NCBI GenBank assembly: GCA_964626735.1
Contig: CAZVIJ010000031.1
Location: forward strand, 1-20,852
Source: CAZVIJ01 sp964626735
Lineage (GTDB): Bacteria; Patescibacteriota; Dojkabacteria; JAOAGR01
DNA length: 20,852 nt
Direction: 5' to 3'
Shown: positions 15,701 through 20,852 of the stretch, one piece after another
Position numbering within the stretch: the stretch's first letter is position 1
Layout of the letters: every line of letters begins with the position of its first letter
Program-made: the position numbers and the translations under genes
The notes under the pieces: model-generated
Databases searched by the model: none
What the model was told of the DNA's origin: nothing
The model's input: only the letters and a program-made list of their open reading frames with translations

Positions 15701-16591
15701 ATGAATGCGAAGAAACTGCTCCGCGAGACTCGCACGGTGGTCTTGGCCGTCGTTGCAGTTCTCGTCGTAGTCTTCGTATTGTTCGTCAATTCCACCAAAC
15801 GCGACGGTAAAGATTCTAACCAGAACTCGTACTTGGAAATGAAGCGGAATCAGCTGATGAACGGAGCCGGGAAAACGGCGGAAACTTCGCCAACTCCCGT
15901 TTCTTCCGGCGATGTATTGGGAGCTAGCGATTTCAATGCACCGGGTTCAACGGAACCGAACCCTTCAGATCCTGCATTTACGACATCGGTTCCAACCTTT
16001 TATCCGACGCTCACCCCAACTCGAGCTGCAAACGCGGCAACACCTACGGTTCGAGTTACCGTCACCAAAATCCCGACTCCAACGAAATCTTCCACGGTAA
16101 CAACTCCTACGCCGAACAAGCCGTCTACCCCAACACCGACACCTACCCCCACTAGCATTGTTCTTACGCCTACTCCATTACCGAATGCTGCGCCTAATGT
16201 ATCTATCGTTTCCCCGCTGCATAACGCGAATTTCCAAGTTCCTGAAGAAGACCAAGACCACACCTACCATGGGCAAAACGATATCGGTTTTTGGCCCGTA
16301 CTTTTTAATGCCGTCGCTATCGACCCCGAGGATGGGACGATCAACGATACGTCGCGATTCAAGTGGATCCGCGAAGACGGCAATTGCTATACCGCGTATA
16401 ACTGCTCGGATGTGAGGTACGACAACAACTTCATCATGAACATGCCTACCCAGCCATGTTCGTATACGACGCAATACAATACATTTCAAACCCACAAGTA
16501 TCGGCTTGAAGTGCTCGACAACGATGGCGTTAAGGGTATCGCCGAAGTGAGCTTCAAGATCTCGAGAGCTTGTCCTGGACCGAATAGTTGA
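15701..16591 (+). CDS. Membrane-anchored protein with Pro/Thr linker and Ig-like domain
   Basis: This 296-residue surface protein starts with a basic head (MNAKKLLRETR) and a transmembrane anchor (residues about 13-30). A long Thr-Pro/Ser linker (about 60-163) then leads to a C-terminal Ig-like/PKD-like beta-sandwich (about 165-289). Typical domain marks are VSIVSPLHNANF, VAIDPEDGTI, FKWIREDG and LEVLDNDGVKGIAEVSFKI. Four cysteines (229, 235, 253, 291) could form two disulfides outside the membrane. A binding or adhesion role is inferred. Its N-terminus and promoter match those of the 20267 gene. The last 38 bases overlap the convergent gene at 16554. Confidence 0.87.
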   Translation: MNAKKLLRETRTVVLAVVAVLVVVFVLFVNSTKRDGKDSNQNSYLEMKRNQLMNGAGKTAETSPTPVSSGDVLGASDFNAPGSTEPNPSDPAFTTSVPTFYPTLTPTRAANAATPTVRVTVTKIPTPTKSSTVTTPTPNKPSTPTPTPTPTSIVLTPTPLPNAAPNVSIVSPLHNANFQVPEEDQDHTYHGQNDIGFWPVLFNAVAIDPEDGTINDTSRFKWIREDGNCYTAYNCSDVRYDNNFIMNMPTQPCSYTTQYNTFQTHKYRLEVLDNDGVKGIAEVSFKISRACPGPNS

Positions 16592-17180
16592 CGGGAGCCT
16601 CGAAGAGATTTTCCGTATAGCTGACGATAGCGTCCGCATCGTTGAATGCCGCTATCGTTCCCGACGTGAAATCGAGCGACATCGGAATCATCCCCGATTC
16701 CCCAAATACGTTTGCGCGTTCGAATTCGGTGCGGAATACGAGCCCCGGAACCTGATTGATCTGTCCCAGGAATAGCAAGTGGCAACATCGGTACACCATA
16801 TCCCTCGAGAATCCGCCCATTCCTTCGAGAATAATTTTCGATCCCCAATATTCCTTCGGATGTTGGTCCAGAACCCCCATCCTATCGAGCGCCATTGCTT
16901 TATCCAAGAAACACACATCGGCTATCAGATTCCAGTATTTGCAATACCCATCGAATGCTTGCCCGTCTTGCGCTTCGAGCAGCAGTTCTCGCCTCGCCAA
17001 GAGAGTTCTAGCGAATGCATCGAGCCTCCCATTCCTGATTGACGATCGCGTCTCTTCCGCTGCCCTCCTAAATCCGTAGGATTTACACATAAGCGTCTTT
17101 TGGATGTCCAACACGAGCCATGCTGCGTGGTAGAGTTCATCCCGTACTTCGACTAATTGTTCCGGTGTTTTTATGTTCAT
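16554..17180 (-). CDS. Uncharacterised 208-aa protein with strong Shine-Dalgarno start
   Basis: I do not recognise this family. The protein is soluble, largely helical in the first two thirds (EQLVEVRDELYHAAWLVLDI, LLARRELLLEAQDGQAF), with five cysteines and no known motif. The frame stays open to 17237, but the ATG at 17180 is certain in practice: AAGGAGG lies 5 bases before it and a full promoter lies further upstream. This is the only gene in the window with a textbook ribosome site and leader, so its expression mode differs from its neighbours. It is divergent from the TrmB-like regulator and may share its control region. The 3' end overlaps the Ig-like gene by 38 bases. Confidence 0.87.
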   Translation of the reverse strand: MNIKTPEQLVEVRDELYHAAWLVLDIQKTLMCKSYGFRRAAEETRSSIRNGRLDAFARTLLARRELLLEAQDGQAFDGYCKYWNLIADVCFLDKAMALDRMGVLDQHPKEYWGSKIILEGMGGFSRDMVYRCCHLLFLGQINQVPGLVFRTEFERANVFGESGMIPMSLDFTSGTIAAFNDADAIVSYTENLFEAPVNYSVQDKLSRS

Positions 17181-17185
17181 AGATT

Positions 17186-17192
17186 CCTCCTT
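17186..17192 (-). promoter_or_regulatory. Strong Shine-Dalgarno site deciding the 17180 start
   Basis: On the minus strand AAGGAGG is followed by 5 bases (AATCT) and the ATG at 17180. This near-perfect ribosome site excludes the longer reading frame and contrasts with the other genes here, which lack one. Confidence 0.85.
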
Positions 17193-17208
17193 TTTTAGAA
17201 GTTGCGCG

Positions 17209-17237
17209 ATTATGAGCCTCCTCAGAAAGGCAGTCAA
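17209..17237 (-). promoter_or_regulatory. Consensus-like promoter for the 16554-17180 gene
   Basis: On the minus strand TTGACT (17237-17232) and CATAAT (17214-17209) are exactly 17 bases apart. The predicted +1 is near 17202, leaving a leader of about 22 bases that contains the Shine-Dalgarno site. This is the most complete sigma-70-type promoter in the window. Confidence 0.7.
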
Positions 17238-17270
17238 TCGGGTTGCACCAGACAGCTCTCATAAGCCGCC

Positions 17271-17293
17271 ATAACAACGTTTTTCCGTGTTAT
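17271..17293. promoter_or_regulatory. Imperfect inverted repeat, candidate TrmB operator
   Basis: The left arm ATAACAACG (17271-17279) and right arm CGTGTTAT (17286-17293) are complementary apart from one bulged base, with a 6-base centre. The right arm overlaps the -10 of the TrmB-like gene. A dimeric regulator bound here would block that promoter, so autoregulation is plausible but untested. Confidence 0.35.
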
Positions 17294-17296
17294 AAT
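17288..17296 (+). promoter_or_regulatory. Extended -10 promoter for the TrmB-like gene
   Basis: TGT-TATAAT is a consensus extended -10. The ATG at 17305 is 8 bases downstream, so the message should have a leader of about 2 bases. No -35 hexamer is evident. Confidence 0.6.
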
Positions 17297-17304
17297 ATTG
17301 TGAC

Positions 17305-18072
17305 ATGCGGAAAATACTGAAGCAGTTGGGGTTCAACACGTACGATATCGACATTTACGAATACCTCATCAAGAACGGTCCATCGAAGCCGAGGACGCTC
17401 TCGGACTCTCTCCAAATTAAGCGACCAACTGTTTACAAATCGTTGTACACCTTGCAGGAAGCACATATCATCGAGAAGGTCACGGCCAGCGACGACGAAG
17501 ATAGCGTTTTCAAGGCGAAAGATCCTAGATTCATAGAGTTCCTCATCCAAAAGCGGAACAAGCAGATCGACACTATGCGGAAGGAGTACCTCACGATGTT
17601 TCCGCTTTACAGCCAACTGTACCAAGAAAAGAACGTTACTCCGGTCGTCGATATGCTGTATGGGGTTGAAGGATTGAAGAAAATCCACAGCCAAATAGAA
17701 GCCGGGACCGATGAGGTTCTTATTATCCGATCTGCGTACGACAGAAACTCAAAAAAGCTTTACGAAGAGATCGACCGTCATGTCGCGGAACGGAGCCGTA
17801 AACACATCCCAACCAAAATTATCACTCCCCGGCTGAAGACGGTGGAGGAAACGCTGACCGAATATGCCGAAATACCCAATCGGGAAATGCGTCTTGTCGA
17901 TCCGGGCAAACTTTCATTGGCCACGCAGATAATGGTTTTCGGCGACAAAGTGGCGATCACCAACTACCGGGAGGAAATCGTTACCCTTCTTGTCCACCAA
18001 AGGGATATCCGGGATTCGTTCGCCACCATATTCGAGTTCATGTGGGAAACGCTCGGAACTGGTATAAAGTAA
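17305..18072 (+). CDS. TrmB-like transcriptional regulator
   Basis: This 255-residue protein has an N-terminal winged helix-turn-helix typical of TrmB regulators (residues about 1-75; LGFNTYDIDIYEYLIKNG, then TLSDSLQIKRPTVYKSLYTL with the recognition helix at about 38-50). A short coiled-coil-like linker (about 76-108) follows. The C-terminal part (about 110-250) resembles the PLD-like effector domain of the family (VDMLYGVEGLKKIHSQIEAG, DEVLIIRSAYD, IMVFGDKVAITNY). TrmB proteins often respond to sugars; the ligand here is unknown. The gene lies 12 bases before the metallopeptidase gene and probably shares its transcript. An inverted repeat over its -10 suggests autoregulation. Confidence 0.88.
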   Translation: MRKILKQLGFNTYDIDIYEYLIKNGPSKPRTLSDSLQIKRPTVYKSLYTLQEAHIIEKVTASDDEDSVFKAKDPRFIEFLIQKRNKQIDTMRKEYLTMFPLYSQLYQEKNVTPVVDMLYGVEGLKKIHSQIEAGTDEVLIIRSAYDRNSKKLYEEIDRHVAERSRKHIPTKIITPRLKTVEETLTEYAEIPNREMRLVDPGKLSLATQIMVFGDKVAITNYREEIVTLLVHQRDIRDSFATIFEFMWETLGTGIK

Positions 18073-18078
18073 TACAAT
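18073..18078 (+). promoter_or_regulatory. Possible -10 element for the metallopeptidase gene
   Basis: A TACAAT, beginning just after the TrmB-like stop codon, is followed by 6 bases (AACACG) and the ATG at 18085. The spacing is the same as at 5462, 5387 and 10016. It could add a second, leaderless transcript to read-through from the regulator. Confidence 0.35.
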
Positions 18079-18084
18079 AACACG

Positions 18085-19617
18085 ATGTCGAAGTACCAAC
18101 CTGAGGGAGTTTCCGAAAAGCAGTTCAATACGGAGCGAAGACAATTTGGTTTTGGATTGGGATTCCTCATGGGGTTTCAAAAAGTTCCCCTACTATCAAG
18201 GACGATGACTGAACGGCAGGGCAATATCGATTTATTGATTAGCAATCTCTTCCCCAATAACAGCGATATGTTTCCACTGGTCCATGTGCCGGGCACGTGG
18301 GAAACGAGAAATATCGCGGCGAGCTCTGCCCCCTATATTAATAACGATCAGAGGCTGTATCCAGCCGAAAAGGCGCATGACTCCGGAAACCCGCACGAGA
18401 ACCGGCTTCGTGAGCAGTTCGACCAAAAGCTTTTCGGTTTGCTCATGAGAAAATTCATCAATCTGGCGTACGGCAGTTCCCGGTATGTGAATTATCTCCA
18501 TGGCATCGTTTATCCGGGGCTGGCCGATGAATGGCTGAGGGCTCAAAAACATTTTCCCGTTAGCGGTAATGCGGTGAATCTACCTGACGCCGGCTACCTG
18601 CGCGAGATGTACGATTTCATGCGGGTCGTAACCGAACGAACGCCAGCAGGCGAGCGTGCTCGCGCACGTGAGAACAAAACTCCGGCACGCGAATCGATTG
18701 CCCGACAACTGCAAAAGGTAAAATATTCCACCGGTACTATGTCGGATCGGTATAACCAGTTGCGGCGAGTTCTGGCACGTCAAGATATGAAACCCGATCA
18801 ACTTTCTCGCTATGTTGCAGAAACATATGGTGTTGCGATGGAATTCCCGCAGCCCGTCAGCGCGATGGCGCTTGCCATCGAGATACTCGAAAAACAGCAG
18901 GCTAGCGACTTGCTTATTGAACAGCGCGAGCAAATCGAAAAATTCGCGAAGGATCTGCTTATCGCCCGCTTCCCCCAATGCGCTGAGCGGATTGCTCGCG
19001 TTAAGTTACGGTACTACAATACACTCACTTGGAACAAGCACTATCAGCCGGGGTCTCCTGAACATACTATTCTCGAGCCGATTATGAGCTCCGGTGGTGA
19101 TATGGGCGGGTTCGCGACTGATCCGCTCGATTCCGATTTCGTTTTCGTCAACGTGAATTCAGGCGACGTCAGCATCATCGTTTACGAGACGATCCACGAA
19201 ATTGCCCATCGTCTCCCCCCCATGACCCCTTCCCCGGACAACGATCCATCGCATTACTTTGTCGGAAGCAGTTGCCCCAGGGATGGAAGCCAAAGTTATT
19301 CCACGGCAAATGAAGGGCAGACGTTCAGAATACAGGTCGGAATTTTCCCCGAACGATTCACGGGCGGAGATGCAGACAACTATACCAGCTCTGCAATCGC
19401 CTATGAGCGCCTTGATAAGGTATTGGCATCGGTCGGGCAAGCGACGTCGCTCCAACTGCATTTGCAATCAACACCTTTTATGCTGCCCGGTATCATTGAC
19501 CAAGTGGCGGGAATCGAGAATTACGGCGATGAGCTCATGGCCGCTATAGAAAGCCATGAGTTCGAAAAGGCGTTTAGGATGATTCGTAGAATGCAAGATT
19601 CGATTAAGCGTTCGTAG
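18085..19617 (+). CDS. Predicted zinc metallopeptidase (HExxH) of unknown family
   Basis: I do not recognise the 510-residue protein overall, but it carries HEIAH at residues 371-375, inside a hydrophobic helix (SIIVYETIHEIAH), which is the zinc-peptidase pattern. A second motif STANEG (residues 406-411, Glu410) lies 38 residues beyond Glu372 and fits the third ligand helix of gluzincins. The N-terminal 360 residues are helical and unassigned; one stretch (about 185-215) is rich in Arg, Lys and Glu. There is no signal peptide or membrane helix, so it should act in the cytoplasm. It follows the TrmB-like gene by 12 bases, which suggests regulation by that protein. Its 3' end overlaps the next convergent gene by 14 bases. 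Confidence 0.83.
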   Translation: MSKYQPEGVSEKQFNTERRQFGFGLGFLMGFQKVPLLSRTMTERQGNIDLLISNLFPNNSDMFPLVHVPGTWETRNIAASSAPYINNDQRLYPAEKAHDSGNPHENRLREQFDQKLFGLLMRKFINLAYGSSRYVNYLHGIVYPGLADEWLRAQKHFPVSGNAVNLPDAGYLREMYDFMRVVTERTPAGERARARENKTPARESIARQLQKVKYSTGTMSDRYNQLRRVLARQDMKPDQLSRYVAETYGVAMEFPQPVSAMALAIEILEKQQASDLLIEQREQIEKFAKDLLIARFPQCAERIARVKLRYYNTLTWNKHYQPGSPEHTILEPIMSSGGDMGGFATDPLDSDFVFVNVNSGDVSIIVYETIHEIAHRLPPMTPSPDNDPSHYFVGSSCPRDGSQSYSTANEGQTFRIQVGIFPERFTGGDADNYTSSAIAYERLDKVLASVGQATSLQLHLQSTPFMLPGIIDQVAGIENYGDELMAAIESHEFEKAFRMIRRMQDSIKRS

Positions 19618-20197
19618 CGCCTATTGCATTCCCCTTGAAATATTCAGTCGCGTAGTAGATGACATCGCCTACTGTTTCATGGGTAAAACCGTCATTCGCG
19701 GTATGGATAACCTTCACCATTTCGAGAACTTGCGAATCGAACTCCATTCTTCTCGTCGAATTCCAAGCTCCCCACGAAGGATGCTGGAAGTGGATCAGGT
19801 TCATGATATGAGCGAACTCCCTGAAGTATTCCAATTCGCCACGCGTCATTTCCTGTTCGCTGTTTATTAATCCTCGCGTTCGTACAATGAAGCTTTGGAA
19901 TTGAGCACGTTCGTCCGGCAAACCCGTAGGCTGAAGTTTCGTTTGGGGATCCTCGAGCATACCGATGCATGCGGAGATGACATGTCGGGGGTTAACATAT
20001 GCGGTATGAGCAGCGCGATCGGCTTTGCCGAATACACCGAAAAGAGCGGCTAATTGCATATGAGCATGAGGTGCATTCACAAGCGCCGCGATTCCTGCTC
20101 CTGCAGCCTGAACGTCATCAAAGCCGTTGCTTAAAGTAAATTCAGTAGCCTCACGAGGTAATTCAGAAGCTTCGCCCCAATTGCCGAAATCTGACAT
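19604..20197 (-). CDS. Uncharacterised 197-aa protein
   Basis: I do not recognise this family. The product is soluble, with an alanine-rich first third (VQAAGAGIAALVNAPHAHMQLAALFGVFG is split over two likely helices) and several histidines and acidic residues (FAHIMNLIHFQHPSWG, residues about 127-142, and KVIHTANDGFTHETVGDVIYY near the end). These His/Glu positions could bind metal but form no motif I know. The ATG at 20197 is supported by TGG-TATAAT five bases upstream. The stop overlaps the end of the metallopeptidase gene. No partner gene is obvious. Confidence 0.84.
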   Translation of the reverse strand: MSDFGNWGEASELPREATEFTLSNGFDDVQAAGAGIAALVNAPHAHMQLAALFGVFGKADRAAHTAYVNPRHVISACIGMLEDPQTKLQPTGLPDERAQFQSFIVRTRGLINSEQEMTRGELEYFREFAHIMNLIHFQHPSWGAWNSTRRMEFDSQVLEMVKVIHTANDGFTHETVGDVIYYATEYFKGNAIGATNA

Positions 20198-20202
20198 ACC
20201 TA

Positions 20203-20211
20203 ATTATACCA
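20203..20211 (-). promoter_or_regulatory. Extended -10 promoter for the 20197 gene
   Basis: On the minus strand TGG-TATAAT is a consensus extended -10. Only 5 bases (TAGGT) separate it from the ATG at 20197, so the message should begin at or within a base of the start codon. Confidence 0.6.
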
Positions 20212-20226
20212 CGGCTGGAGCAATCA

Positions 20227-20255
20227 TTGACTGTTTTTGTCCATTTAGCGATACT
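20227..20255 (+). promoter_or_regulatory. Promoter for the short Pro/Thr membrane protein
   Basis: TTGACT (20227-20232) and GATACT (20250-20255) are 17 bases apart. The ATG at 20267 is 11 bases past the -10, giving a leader of about 5 bases. The design matches the promoter of the paralogue at 15701 (TTGACG-N17-CATACT). Confidence 0.65.
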
Positions 20256-20266
20256 TTAAAACTCCC

Positions 20267-20815
20267 ATGAACCAAAAGAATCTGCTCCGTGAGGCTCGCC
20301 GTGTTGTCGTTTCTCTCGTGGTGGTGCTTTTTGCGGTAATGCTTGTTTTTATCCAGCTTTCAAAGCCTAAAAACCAGACGTACACGAAAACGGCTGAGGA
20401 CAAGCTTGACCAGTTCATTATGAAGAACAAAAAGTCGGCAGGTGCGGAAACTAAGCAAACGCCAGCTGTCCAAGGGGTGAGCACCGGTATACCGTCTTCC
20501 ACACCGGTAGAAACCAGTACCCCTACTCCATCCGTAACTAAAGTAAAAACTGCATCGGGTACCAAAACACAAACATCAGCGAGACCCGCAGCATCCGGGC
20601 AAACTTCGCCGGCAACTCCTACGCCGACACAAAGTCAGCGAGCATCCAACGAAGAGACGCACCACGAAAGCGAAGATCCGACTCCAACGCAATCCTCTCC
20701 CCCGACAAGTGTCCCGACTGAACAGCCAGCTCCTACAGTAACCACTGCTCCCGCACCAACCGACACACCGACTGCAACGGCGGAGCCTACGCAGGCAGCA
20801 GTTCCTACCGAGTAG
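20267..20815 (+). CDS. Membrane-anchored Pro/Thr-rich protein lacking a globular domain
   Basis: This 182-residue protein has the same N-terminus as the 15701 product: MNxKxLLREARRVV, a transmembrane segment (residues about 13-31) and a short charged stretch. The rest (about 60-182) is low-complexity Thr/Pro/Ser/Ala with a His/Glu patch near residue 130. It ends at TAG without the Ig-like domain of its paralogue. It may be a genuine stalk-like protein, or a copy that lost its domain through a stop; only 37 bases follow in the window, so the latter cannot be tested here. The protein is predicted to be exported and anchored. Confidence 0.82.
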   Translation: MNQKNLLREARRVVVSLVVVLFAVMLVFIQLSKPKNQTYTKTAEDKLDQFIMKNKKSAGAETKQTPAVQGVSTGIPSSTPVETSTPTPSVTKVKTASGTKTQTSARPAASGQTSPATPTPTQSQRASNEETHHESEDPTPTQSSPPTSVPTEQPAPTVTTAPAPTDTPTATAEPTQAAVPTE

Positions 20816-20852
20816 CTCGCGCTTCTCGATGTTATTGCGCTTATGAACATGT

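Noticed and set aside
16050..16190. Repeated ACNCC-type units as a possible DNA repeat or CRISPR-like array
   Set aside because: The periodicity follows Thr-Pro codons of a linker; there are no regular spacers and no exact direct repeats of useful length.
17181..17237. A 19-codon longer start (MTAFLRR) for the 208-aa gene
   Set aside because: It begins within the predicted -35 region and contains the whole promoter and Shine-Dalgarno site.

Overview
The window looks like bacterial chromosome from a poorly characterised, compact genome of roughly 50% GC. TGA, TAA and TAG all act as stops, so the code is standard. A Patescibacteria (Candidate Phyla Radiation) host is my best guess. The reasons are indirect: many family-less proteins, a TrmB-type regulator, single-pass membrane proteins with Pro/Thr-rich linkers, and near-total gene packing with overlapping convergent ends. 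Chloroflexota or another lineage that uses Pro/Thr linkers remains possible, and no marker gene (rRNA, tRNA, ribosomal protein) is present to settle it.

Layout. 1-3372: the 3' part of a very large uncharacterised protein, open at the left edge. 3388-5387 (-): two adjacent unknown genes that look like distant paralogues. 5462-6668 (+): a second tandem pair of unknown paralogues, ending at a hairpin at 6670-6692. 6711-10016 (-): a CYTH-domain protein, a lipoprotein whose start overlaps the CYTH stop (TAATG), and a membrane-anchored protein with a CBM96/DNRLRE-like module and an alginate-lyase-like domain. 10062-11068 (+): two tandem DUF3592-type membrane proteins. 11127-12695 (+): a Pif1-type helicase with a C-terminal WYL-like domain. 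12692-15592 (-): an APH-family kinase-fold protein, a DUF4097-like beta-repeat protein and an alpha/beta-hydrolase-fold protein. 15701-16591 (+): a membrane-anchored Ig-like protein. 16554-17180 (-): an unknown protein. 17305-19617 (+): a TrmB-like regulator followed by a predicted HExxH metallopeptidase. 19604-20197 (-): an unknown protein. 20267-20815 (+): a shortened paralogue of the 15701 gene. No gene-free stretch exceeds about 125 bases.

Two themes tie the window together. First, most transcription units carry a TATAAT- or TATACT-like -10 element only 5-11 bases before the start ATG, often exactly 6. This predicts leaderless mRNAs. The gene at 16554-17180 is the clear exception: it has a consensus -35/-10 promoter, a leader of about 20 bases and a strong Shine-Dalgarno sequence. 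Second, the region is rich in local gene pairs: 3388/4386, 5462/6099, 10062/10559 and 15701/20267. Several products face the envelope (lipoprotein, lyase-like protein, DUF3592 pair, Pro/Thr-linker proteins). I see no phage, insertion sequence, CRISPR or RNA gene.
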